The translations under genes and the position numbers were made by a program. From contig JAEWHE010000037.1 of the NCBI GenBank assembly GCA_023387965.1, forward strand, positions 1 through 44,641: 44,641 nt of DNA, given 5' to 3'. Below, one piece after another: positions 8,207 to 16,978 of this stretch; within the stretch, counting starts at the first letter, position 1, and every line of letters starts with the position of its first letter. This DNA is from Bacteroidota bacterium. Its GTDB lineage: Bacteria > Bacteroidota > Bacteroidia > Flavobacteriales > Flavobacteriaceae. Under the pieces are notes generated by a model. That model did not search any database. It saw nothing but the letters and a program-made list of their open reading frames with translations, and was not told the origin of the DNA.

Positions 8207-9568
8207 CTAACCCACCATCGTTTTTACCTCATCAAAATTCAAACCGCCATAATTTCCGGAACTCATTAAAAGAAGTGCGATTTTTTCTTCGTTGAAATTC
8301 AAGCTTCGTAGAAAATTTTGAAATTCTTCAGGGTTGGTGTAAATTATTAGATTTTTGCGTTTAAAAGCCTGCTCAATTTGCTGGTACGTTACTTCTTCCA
8401 AACGCTTGGTTTTTACCGCATCTGGCGAATAGAAAACTACGGCAACATCAGCAGCATCTAATGCTCCTTCATATTCTTGCAAAAATTTTGCATCCAAACT
8501 GCTATACGTATGCAATTCCAAACAAGCAATTAATTTTCTATCGGAATATTGCTGTTTTACGGCTGTTGTAGTAGCGGAAACTTTACTTGGCGAATGCGCA
8601 AAATCTTTGTAAGCGACGGTATTTTTTGTTTCTGCAATTTTTTCCAAGCGTTTTGATGCACCTTTAAAACTGGCAATGGCTTGGTAAAAATCGGCTTCAT
8701 CGACACCCATATTTTGGCAAATCCATTTGGCTCCAGCCAAATTATTTAAATTGTGGGCTCCAAAAACTTCAATTGGCATATCGCCTTCAGGAGTTTGCAG
8801 CAAAGTTGTGCCATCTTCAACGGAATATTCAGGTGTGAAATAAGGAATTTTCCGAATAGGATTCGTAGCATTTTCAGCCACTTTTTTTACTTCCGGATCA
8901 TTTTCATTGTACACCAAAATACCGCCGTTTGTGATGCTTTCTACAAAAATTTCGAACTGATTGACGTAATTTTCAAACGTTGGAAAAACATTGATGTGAT
9001 CCCAAGCAATTCCTGAAATCAAGGCTATATTTGGTTTATACAAATGAAATTTCGGACGACGATCAATTGGCGATGACAAATATTCATCACCTTCTAACAC
9101 AATAAAATCATTTTCTTCCGTGAGATGAACCATCGTTTCAAAACCTTCCAATTGCGCTCCAACCATATAATCCACCGGAATATCGTGATAATTCATCACG
9201 TGCAAAATCATGGAAGTAATGGTAGTTTTTCCGTGCGAACCGCCAATAACCACGCGGGTTTTATTTTTCGATTGTTCGTATAAAAATTCGGGATAAGAAA
9301 AAATATTCAATCCTAATTCTTTTGCTCTCAACAATTCTGGATTGTCTTCCTTCGCATGCATTCCCAAAATAATAGAATCAATATCTGAAGTAATTTTTTC
9401 TGGAAACCAACCTAATTCTTCAGGCAATAATCCTTTTTTTTCCAAGCGAGTTTTCGAAGGTTCAAAAATCGCATCGTCACTTCCGGTAACTTTGTAACCT
9501 TTGCTGTGCAAGGCCAAAGCTAAATTATGCATCGCGCTTCCGCCAATTGCAATAAAATGTGTTCTCAT
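8207..9568 (-). CDS. mpl: Mur ligase, UDP-MurNAc:L-Ala-gamma-D-Glu-mDAP ligase type (Mpl)
   Basis: A 453-residue Mur ligase that links recycled tripeptide to UDP-N-acetylmuramate in peptidoglycan recycling. The Rossmann-type N-terminus is HFIAIGGSAMHNLALAL, the ATP-binding loop is GSHGKTT (110-116), and the central domain has EGDEYLSSPIDRRPKF and AWDHINVF. The C-terminal domain begins near DFAHSPSKVSATTTA, the position where Mpl enzymes carry a HHPT-type motif. The N-terminal form and HAKEDNPELL are Mpl-like rather than MurC-like. Length matches Mpl. Substrate is inferred from similarity. The 5' side carries tandem AAATCTA repeats just before the ATG. Confidence 0.88.
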   Translation of the reverse strand: MRTHFIAIGGSAMHNLALALHSKGYKVTGSDDAIFEPSKTRLEKKGLLPEELGWFPEKITSDIDSIILGMHAKEDNPELLRAKELGLNIFSYPEFLYEQSKNKTRVVIGGSHGKTTITSMILHVMNYHDIPVDYMVGAQLEGFETMVHLTEENDFIVLEGDEYLSSPIDRRPKFHLYKPNIALISGIAWDHINVFPTFENYVNQFEIFVESITNGGILVYNENDPEVKKVAENATNPIRKIPYFTPEYSVEDGTTLLQTPEGDMPIEVFGAHNLNNLAGAKWICQNMGVDEADFYQAIASFKGASKRLEKIAETKNTVAYKDFAHSPSKVSATTTAVKQQYSDRKLIACLELHTYSSLDAKFLQEYEGALDAADVAVVFYSPDAVKTKRLEEVTYQQIEQAFKRKNLIIYTNPEEFQNFLRSLNFNEEKIALLLMSSGNYGGLNFDEVKTMVG

Positions 9569-9590
9569 TTAGATTTTAGATTTTAGACTG
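9569..9590 (-). repeat. AAATCTA tandem units upstream of mpl
   Basis: On the minus strand the bases directly before the mpl ATG read as repeated AAATCTA units, preceded by CTTCAGTCTA. Nearly the same arrangement precedes the obg ATG at 34741-34776. No ribosome binding site of purine type is visible in either. Confidence 0.5.
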
Positions 9591-9627
9591 AAGATTTATG
9601 ATTTCAAATCCACTGGTCAACTTTCTC

Positions 9628-10326
9628 TTAAGTTTTATTTTTTTCGTTGAACTCTTCCAGCAAAGTTTTGGCTTTTTCAGGTTGGTTCAATTTATTTTTG
9701 TACAAATCTGCCAATTTTTGGTAAGTGGTTTTCGAGCCACCAATTTCAACCGCTTTTTTGTAATTTTTTTCTGCCGAAGCATATCTTTTGAAATATTCAT
9801 CGATATGGCCTTTTGAAAGGTAACCATCAACCGGAGAAATCGCCAATAACTGATTGGAAAATTTCTGTGCTTTTTTTTCGCTTCCGCCAATAATCGCGGG
9901 TAATTGCAAATATAATTCGACCAAAGCCCAACGTGCTCCAATGTGTTTGGCATCAAGCTGAATAGCTTTTAAAAAAGATTCTTCTACCTCGTCAATCATT
10001 CCTAAAGCTTTGAATTTATTGCTTTCTTTCGCCTTCATTCCTAAAGCGCCACCAAATTTGTAAACATAATTAGCGTCAGTTGGATTGGCTTTTTTTAGTT
10101 TTTCGTAAAAAACAACTGCTTCTGTCCAATTTTTTTGATGACTATGAATGTCGCCCAAATATTCAATGGATTTTAAATCTGACGGATTTTTTAAAACCAA
10201 AGCTTCAAATAATGGTTTCGCTTGCGCAAAATTCCCCTGATCGAAGAGCTTGCGGGCTTTCTCAAACGAAGTTTGACCTTGCATCGATTGAATGGCGAAA
10301 AATAAAATGACCCAAAAATATTTCAT
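9628..10326 (-). CDS. Secreted TPR-repeat protein
   Basis: A 232-residue protein. I take the Met at 10326 as start because it is followed by a good signal peptide (KYFWVILFFAIQSMQG); the longer frame from 10350 puts eight residues, three of them Lys, in front. The mature part is tetratricopeptide repeats: EKARKLFDQGNFAQAKPLFEAL, a second unit at SIEYLGDIHSHQKNWTEAV, one around AIQLDAKHIGARWALVE and a last one near AEKNYKKAVEIGG. TPRs bind partner proteins; an envelope location follows from the signal. It lies upstream of mpl on the same strand, about 60 bases away. Confidence 0.82.
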   Translation of the reverse strand: MKYFWVILFFAIQSMQGQTSFEKARKLFDQGNFAQAKPLFEALVLKNPSDLKSIEYLGDIHSHQKNWTEAVVFYEKLKKANPTDANYVYKFGGALGMKAKESNKFKALGMIDEVEESFLKAIQLDAKHIGARWALVELYLQLPAIIGGSEKKAQKFSNQLLAISPVDGYLSKGHIDEYFKRYASAEKNYKKAVEIGGSKTTYQKLADLYKNKLNQPEKAKTLLEEFNEKNKT

Positions 10327-10491
10327 CAGCTTCTTTAGAAATTTGTCCAAAAATACGATTTAAGTAACTCGCAATAAAATTATACGGAAAAAAAACAATT
10401 ATATTGCAAGGAGAAAATTTGACAAAAAAAATTTGCTTCCCAACCATTTCATCGAAAACCCACTCTTTGATAATAGTGTAACACATTTATT

Positions 10492-13400
10492 ATGAAAAAA
10501 ATTTTACTTCAGTTCCTTTTATTGTTTGCTATTTCCGCGTTTTCACAACAAAAAGAAAATCGCTGGCAAGAAGTTTTAAATTTTGAAAATGAAGGCAAAA
10601 TAAAATCGGCCAATGAAGTTGTAGAAAAAATTAAAATTGACGCATTTAAACAAAAGAATGAGGCAGAAATCATCAAAACTTTTTTCTTTCAGTCGAAATA
10701 TTTGATGAAATTGGAAGAAAATGCGCAGCTTCAGATTTTGGCGAATTTAGAAAATCAAAGTAGTTATTTTTCGGTTGAGGGAAAAGCTTTGTCAAACTAT
10801 ATTCTTGCCAATTGTTTCCAACAATATCTGGCGAAAAACAGCTATAAAATTAACCGTCCAGCAGCGGAAGGCGAGGATAAAAATGACTTTACGTTTTGGT
10901 CGGAAACAACAGTTGAAAGTAAGATTGAGGCGATTTATGAAGAAATTTTACGAGATAAAAGCTTGCATAAAATTTCCCTTGAAAAATATGAAACCATTTT
11001 TGAATTCGATTTAAAAAGTCAACTGACGGATGAAACGATTTTCGATTATGTGCTTAGAAATTACATCGAATTTCTTAAGAAAAAATCGAACAATTTTATA
11101 GAAGCTACCGATCAAACTGACGTTGTTTTTTATTCGACGGAAAATTTTTCCTCCGCTGATTTATCTTTTCTAACTAAAAAGGAAAACCAACGGATTTTTG
11201 AACTGTACCAAATCAGCGAAAAAAACGGAAATCTATTTGCTGCTTTAAATCGAGCGTTGTTTTACTTCGGAAATTCGTCAACTGCGATAGACAAAAAAAA
11301 CTTACAATTGTTGGACTTTCTGGATAAATTTCAGAAAAAAACAAGAGATAACAAGTTATTGCAGAGCATTCTACTTGAAAAAGCAAGGGTTTACAATGAC
11401 CGTGCTTCGCTTGACAAATTCCCAAAGGACAAAATAACTGCTGTTGCAATCTTGGATAGCATTTTGGCGATAGAAAACAGATCGAATACCTATAAAGCGG
11501 CATTTGTTTTAAAGAACGAATTGCTACAGAAACGGTTTTCAATGCAAGTTCTGAAAGAAGTTTACGAAGGCGAAAACAGTCGTGCGTTCATAAATTTCAC
11601 CAACATTGATAGCGTGACAATCCGCTATTTTTCTGTGGGAAAAAATTTTGACCTTGACAAAAGACCTGCCGTTCGTGACAGCATTCTCAGAAATTTTATA
11701 GCTACAAAAAAAACGGCTTACGTTGTTTCGAGAAAATTGCCTGAAACAGCTGATTATTTCCAACATTCAACTGAAATCCTTCTTCCTAAATTAAAAAAAG
11801 GAACTTATTTGATAATTGCGGATGTTCCTGGGATAAAGTTGAACCGTCAAGCGTATTCGTTTGTAACCTGTAGCTCGATTTTTGCGAGCCACTACTCCAA
11901 ACGAAATCAGGATGTGATAGAAGTTGTCCATCGCGAAACCGGAAAACCAATTGCTGGAGCGAAAGTAAAATTGGGAACGAAGACCGCAAAAACAAACAAA
12001 TTTGGGCAGGCTTTTTTCACAAAAGCAAAAGCAAAAAACAATAGAAACGAAACCGCAAACGCGTTGATTTCTTTCGAAAAAGATTCGTTGAAATTTAATT
12101 TTTACCAACAGTTTCGAACTGATTATTCGGAAGATCAGGAAAATCACAAGGGAAAAGTGAATCTGTATTTGGATCGTGCCATTTATCGTCCCGGACAAAC
12201 AGTTTACGGAAAAGGAATTTTATTTGAAACAAAAAACAGTGTTTCGGCGGTTGTCCCCTTTACCACTGTTTTCGTAACTATTGAAGATCCTAACGATGAA
12301 GAAATTAAAACTTTTGAAGCAACTACGAATGAGTTTGGATCGTTTGTTTTTGAATTTGAGAGTCCGAAAGGAATCTCCGGAGATTACTCCATTTCCGTTG
12401 AAGAGCCTGACGATTACGAGAAAGACCCTAGCTACAATAAACGAAAGGAAGAACATCCGTTTTGGGACAATGCAGATTTTGAATATTCAACTATTTCTTT
12501 TAGCGTGGAGGAATACAAACGACCTACTTTTGAAGTGAAATTCAATCCATCAACCGAAATTTTTCAGTTGGAAAAAGAAGCGTTTGTCACCGGAAACGCA
12601 AAGGCTTTTTCAGGAAGCAATGTTAGTAATGCGAAAGTTACCTACAAAGTAAAACGACAAACTCGGGTTATGTTGCGATATTATGACAGTTCCGAAATTA
12701 TTGCCGAAGGAGAAACGCAAACCGATGCAAATGGGGATTTCAAAATAAATTTTGTGGCAAGCATTGAAAAAGTAGAAGATAAAAATGATTTGCCCACTTT
12801 TAATTATTCAATTGAAGCTGATGTAACGGACATCAATGGGGAAACGCGTAAAAACGAAACGCAAATCAATCTTGGGTATCACGCGATAAATTTGTCCCTT
12901 ATAGTTCCAGAAACAATTTATGATGACAAGGCAATTTTAAGCGTAAATTCGACCAATTTAAACGGCAGTTTTACTTCAACCGACGGAGAAATTTCGATTT
13001 ATTATCTGTCTGAAATTCGAAATAAATTCAAATCAAGTTTTTATTCTAAGCCAGACAAGCCGCTAATTTCCGAAGAAGAATTACGACGGCTGTTTCCATA
13101 CGAAGAATTTTTATCAGATGAAAAAACTGAGCAACTTGTTTATTCCCAAAAATTTACCACAACGAAAGAACAGAAATTTAAATTGGACAGTTTGGCTCAA
13201 TTTAAAAACGGGAACTATCGAATTGTTTTTAAAACAACCGATTCAAATGGCTACGAGATTAAAGACGAAAAACAGTTTAAGGTGTTGAAAAACATTGATT
13301 ACAATCCTAATAGATTACTGAAACTAACACACGTAAATCCAAATTCGGTTGATGACAATTTTGTAAGAGTAAAAATCAACTCTTTCGTACCAGAATTGTT

Positions 13401-16400
13401 TGTACAACTAAACATTTCACACAACGAAAAAAATACCGAAATACCCGTGTATTTAATTAATGGCGAAGCAATTGTAAGTATTCCCATACAAAGGCGTTCA
13501 AGCGTGAACATCGATGCGTTTACGGTTTTTGACAATGATTCGGAACGAGGTAACTTATTCATCGATTTACGAAAAAACGAGCCAAAGCTAAAAACCGAAG
13601 TCATTACATTTAGAAATAAATTTGAGCCTGGTTCTAAAGAAACTTGGAGTTTTAAGCTATCTGAACTCAATAAAAAGGTAGAAGCTGAAGTGTTAGCGTC
13701 TATGTATGACAGTTCTCTTGACCAATTTACAACGGACAATTGGAACGATTTTTATGTACGAAATTATTCGAATGGCGGAATTTACCGATACTACGATTAT
13801 CAATTCAATACCTACATTGATCTCTTTCAGCGAATGAATCTGCCTCAATTTAAAATTAATACTGAAAAAGCAGAAATGATTTGGTTTGGTTTCGATTTTG
13901 CTTCAGTTCACACACCAATTAACAGAAAATACGCTGAAAATGTGCTAAAAACGAAGTTGCCAAAAAACGTACGAACGGTTTCAGGAATAGTTTCAGATGC
14001 TTCCGGACTACCATTGCCTGGAGCGAATGTTAAGATTTCTGGAACAATCAGAGAAACTCAAACCGATTTTGATGGATTTTATGAAATTGAAGCGCTGCCA
14101 AACGAAAAAATTATTTTTGAGTTCATTGGGATGAAATCACAAGAAATTTTGGCCACAAACAGTTATTTGAATGTTTCTCTCGAAGAAGATTCAATGGCTT
14201 TGGATGCTGTTGTCGTAGAAGGCTATCGTTCGACTACAAAAAAAGCGAGTATGGCTGCTGTCACAACTGTCGCATCCCAAACTTATGAGGGTCGACCAAA
14301 TGCAGATTTTTTACAAGCGTTGCTGGGACAGATTCCGGGGTTACAAATTACCTCTGGTTCTGGACAACCAGGAAGTAATACACAGATTATTTTACGTGGA
14401 GTTGGAAGTGCAAACAAAGAAGCTCAACCTTTAATTGTTATTGATGGTGTTCCTCTAAATGAAGACGCACTTAGGAAATTAAATCCAGAAGATATTTTGG
14501 AGTTTCAGATATTAAAAGATGCCAAAGCAACCGCCATTTACGGAAATCGTGGTGCCAACGGAGTTGTCGTAATCACTACAAAATCCACTAGAGAAACTTT
14601 AGCGAAGGTACAAACAAGAAAAAATTTCAACGAAACCGCCTTCTTTTTCCCGCAGATGAATACGGACAAAGACGGCAAAATAGAATTTACCTTTACCAGT
14701 CCCGAAGCATTGACTTCTTGGAAATTCCGAATGTTTTCTCACACTAAAAAACTTGCATCAGGCTATTTAGAATTATCGGCGATTACGCAGAAAGAATTGA
14801 TGGTAACTCCAAATTTCCCAAGATTTCTTAGAGAAAACGACACTATTTATGTTTCGGCAAAAATTGCCAATCTTTCAGCCGAAGCAAAATCAGGAATGGC
14901 AATGTTGCAGCTTTTTGATGCAACAACGATGCAATCTGTTGATACAAAAACCCTAAATATCGAGAATGTCAAAAACTTCGAGATGCTTTCCAATGGAAAT
15001 GCCGTAGTTTCTTGGAAGATTTTTGTGCCTGAAGGTTTACAAGGTCTTCAATACAAAGTGGTTGCGAAAGCCGGAGATTTTTCTGATGGAGAAGAAAACA
15101 TACTTCCCGTTTTAAGCAATAAAATTTTGGTGACAGAATCGTTGCCTATTTTTGTTTTACCCGAAAGCGAGAAAAGTATCACGCTGAAAAACCTTAAAGA
15201 AAATAATTCTTCCACATTAAAAAATCATCAACTTACGTTTGAATACACCTCGAACGCCACTTGGCTTGCGATTCAATCACTTCCGTATTTAATGGAATAT
15301 GAACACGAATGTGCGGAACAAACTTTTGCAAAATATTTCGCAAACGCGCTTGCACATGAAATTTTGGAAAGTAATCCTAAAATAAAATCCGTAATGGAAA
15401 CGTGGCTGAACAATAACACGAAGCCTTCAAAACTGCTTCAAAACGAAGAATTAAAGTCGATTTTAATGGCTGAAACACCTTGGCTTCTGGATGTTTTGGA
15501 CGATGAAACTCAGAAAAAGCAAATCGCACATCTTTTTAATTCGACTAGAATAAACCAGCAAAAAGAGGAACTTCTATCCAAATTGAAGAAAATGCAGAAT
15601 GCTTCAGGTGGATTTCCTTGGTTTGAAGGTGGTTCAGACAATGTACAAATCACAAACCACATCGTTTCGGGACTTCTCCATCTTCAAAAATTTACAGGTG
15701 ACAAAAATTCCGATTTCAACAACATCATTCAAAACGGGATTGGATTTCTCGACCAGTCGTTCTTGGCAAAAAATCGAACAAAAGAAAAAATCAAATTCGT
15801 TGCCAATTATGATGCTGTGAATTATTTGTATACCCGAAGTTTTTTTACCACGAGAATGCCGCTTTCAAAAGAAAACAATGATCTGGTTGAATTGGCAATT
15901 GCTGAACTTCAAAAAAATTGGCTTGAATTGTCACTGAACGAAAAAGCCATGACAAGTCTTGCTTTATACCGTTTTGGAGATGAAAAAACGCCAAAAAAGA
16001 TTCTGGAAAATTTACGTCAAACTGCTTCTAACAACAAAGATTTCGGAATGTATTGGATCGAAAACAAACCGGGTTGGCGATGGAACACCGCTCCAATCGA
16101 AACGCAATCACTTATTATTGAAGCATTTGCGGAAATCGAAAACGATCTTGAAAGTGTGGAAGCTTTAAAAGTTTGGCTCTTAAAAAATAAACAAAATAAA
16201 AATTGGGGTACTACGAAAGCGACCACATTGGCTGTACTTTCTTTGGTGACGCAAGGGAAAAATTGGGTTGATGCAACTGTTTCGCCGAGAATAAAGTTTG
16301 GGAATGATGAAAAACTGACTGAAAAATTATCGGAAGCGAAAGTTGAAGCCAACACGGGTTATTTCAAAATAAATTATAAAGCCGACGAAATTGACCAAAA

Positions 16401-16926
16401 TTTGGCAACGGTGACTATTGAAAACACATCGTCAGTTCCGGGATTTGGCGGAATTTATTGGCAATATTTTGAGAATTTAGATAAGATACAATCCAACGAA
16501 AGTCCGTTGGTGATTGACAAAGAATTATTTCTAAAAAAAGTTGTAGAAAATGAAACCAAACTTATAAAAATTTCTGCTGAAACGCCGCTTAAAACAGGCG
16601 ATTTGGTAACCGTTCGGCTTTTGATTTCAGCTTCTGAAAATGTTGATTTTGTTCATTTAAAAGATTTACGAGCTTCTTGTTTTGAACCTGTTGACGTACT
16701 ATCTTCAAGAAAAAGGCAAAATAACCTTTCATTCTATCAGTCTACAAAAGATGTTGCCACACATTTTTTCTTTGACCAAATCAGAAAAGGAAATTACGTC
16801 CTTGACTACGAACTTCGGGTAAACAATGCCGGGACTTTTGCCAGCGGAATTAGCACCTTGCAAAGTATGTACGCTCCAGAATTTTCCGGACATTCCAAAG
16901 GAAGTACTGTTCAGGTAAAGCCATAA
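10492..16926 (+). CDS. Alpha-2-macroglobulin family protein with inserted TonB-plug module
   Basis: A 2144-residue exported protein (signal MKKILLQFLLLFAISAFS). Residues about 20-480 are a helical N-terminal region, then macroglobulin domains with the family motif YLDRAIYRPGQTV near 558-571. Residues 1163-1235 are a CarboxypepD_reg-like beta sandwich (VSGIVSDASGLPLPGANV), and about 1254-1366 are a SusC-type TonB plug (ALLGQIPGLQI, LRGVGSAN, VIDGVPLNE, ATAIYGNRGANGVV). The A2M core follows from about 1385 (AFFFPQMNTDKDGKIEF). The thioester motif CAEQ is at 1607-1610, so covalent trapping of a protease is possible. No beta barrel follows the plug. It is convergent with the S46 peptidase; a shared terminator lies between them. 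Confidence 0.92.
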   Translation: MKKILLQFLLLFAISAFSQQKENRWQEVLNFENEGKIKSANEVVEKIKIDAFKQKNEAEIIKTFFFQSKYLMKLEENAQLQILANLENQSSYFSVEGKALSNYILANCFQQYLAKNSYKINRPAAEGEDKNDFTFWSETTVESKIEAIYEEILRDKSLHKISLEKYETIFEFDLKSQLTDETIFDYVLRNYIEFLKKKSNNFIEATDQTDVVFYSTENFSSADLSFLTKKENQRIFELYQISEKNGNLFAALNRALFYFGNSSTAIDKKNLQLLDFLDKFQKKTRDNKLLQSILLEKARVYNDRASLDKFPKDKITAVAILDSILAIENRSNTYKAAFVLKNELLQKRFSMQVLKEVYEGENSRAFINFTNIDSVTIRYFSVGKNFDLDKRPAVRDSILRNFIATKKTAYVVSRKLPETADYFQHSTEILLPKLKKGTYLIIADVPGIKLNRQAYSFVTCSSIFASHYSKRNQDVIEVVHRETGKPIAGAKVKLGTKTAKTNKFGQAFFTKAKAKNNRNETANALISFEKDSLKFNFYQQFRTDYSEDQENHKGKVNLYLDRAIYRPGQTVYGKGILFETKNSVSAVVPFTTVFVTIEDPNDEEIKTFEATTNEFGSFVFEFESPKGISGDYSISVEEPDDYEKDPSYNKRKEEHPFWDNADFEYSTISFSVEEYKRPTFEVKFNPSTEIFQLEKEAFVTGNAKAFSGSNVSNAKVTYKVKRQTRVMLRYYDSSEIIAEGETQTDANGDFKINFVASIEKVEDKNDLPTFNYSIEADVTDINGETRKNETQINLGYHAINLSLIVPETIYDDKAILSVNSTNLNGSFTSTDGEISIYYLSEIRNKFKSSFYSKPDKPLISEEELRRLFPYEEFLSDEKTEQLVYSQKFTTTKEQKFKLDSLAQFKNGNYRIVFKTTDSNGYEIKDEKQFKVLKNIDYNPNRLLKLTHVNPNSVDDNFVRVKINSFVPELFVQLNISHNEKNTEIPVYLINGEAIVSIPIQRRSSVNIDAFTVFDNDSERGNLFIDLRKNEPKLKTEVITFRNKFEPGSKETWSFKLSELNKKVEAEVLASMYDSSLDQFTTDNWNDFYVRNYSNGGIYRYYDYQFNTYIDLFQRMNLPQFKINTEKAEMIWFGFDFASVHTPINRKYAENVLKTKLPKNVRTVSGIVSDASGLPLPGANVKISGTIRETQTDFDGFYEIEALPNEKIIFEFIGMKSQEILATNSYLNVSLEEDSMALDAVVVEGYRSTTKKASMAAVTTVASQTYEGRPNADFLQALLGQIPGLQITSGSGQPGSNTQIILRGVGSANKEAQPLIVIDGVPLNEDALRKLNPEDILEFQILKDAKATAIYGNRGANGVVVITTKSTRETLAKVQTRKNFNETAFFFPQMNTDKDGKIEFTFTSPEALTSWKFRMFSHTKKLASGYLELSAITQKELMVTPNFPRFLRENDTIYVSAKIANLSAEAKSGMAMLQLFDATTMQSVDTKTLNIENVKNFEMLSNGNAVVSWKIFVPEGLQGLQYKVVAKAGDFSDGEENILPVLSNKILVTESLPIFVLPESEKSITLKNLKENNSSTLKNHQLTFEYTSNATWLAIQSLPYLMEYEHECAEQTFAKYFANALAHEILESNPKIKSVMETWLNNNTKPSKLLQNEELKSILMAETPWLLDVLDDETQKKQIAHLFNSTRINQQKEELLSKLKKMQNASGGFPWFEGGSDNVQITNHIVSGLLHLQKFTGDKNSDFNNIIQNGIGFLDQSFLAKNRTKEKIKFVANYDAVNYLYTRSFFTTRMPLSKENNDLVELAIAELQKNWLELSLNEKAMTSLALYRFGDEKTPKKILENLRQTASNNKDFGMYWIENKPGWRWNTAPIETQSLIIEAFAEIENDLESVEALKVWLLKNKQNKNWGTTKATTLAVLSLVTQGKNWVDATVSPRIKFGNDEKLTEKLSEAKVEANTGYFKINYKADEIDQNLATVTIENTSSVPGFGGIYWQYFENLDKIQSNESPLVIDKELFLKKVVENETKLIKISAETPLKTGDLVTVRLLISASENVDFVHLKDLRASCFEPVDVLSSRKRQNNLSFYQSTKDVATHFFFDQIRKGNYVLDYELRVNNAGTFASGISTLQSMYAPEFSGHSKGSTVQVKP

Positions 16927-16928
16927 AA

Positions 16929-16954
16929 AAATCCGCTTCTCTCGAAGCGGATTT
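16929..16954. terminator. Bidirectional terminator between the A2M and S46 genes
   Basis: Perfect 11-bp arms AAATCCGCTTC and GAAGCGGATTT around a TCTC loop, with A-run before and T-run after. It serves both convergent genes. Confidence 0.85.
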
Positions 16955-16978
16955 CCTTTGATTATCAAGAAATAAAAA

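Noticed and set aside
14200..14600. A TonB-dependent receptor gene inside 10492-16926
   Set aside because: The plug is in frame with the macroglobulin on both sides and no barrel follows; it is an inserted module.
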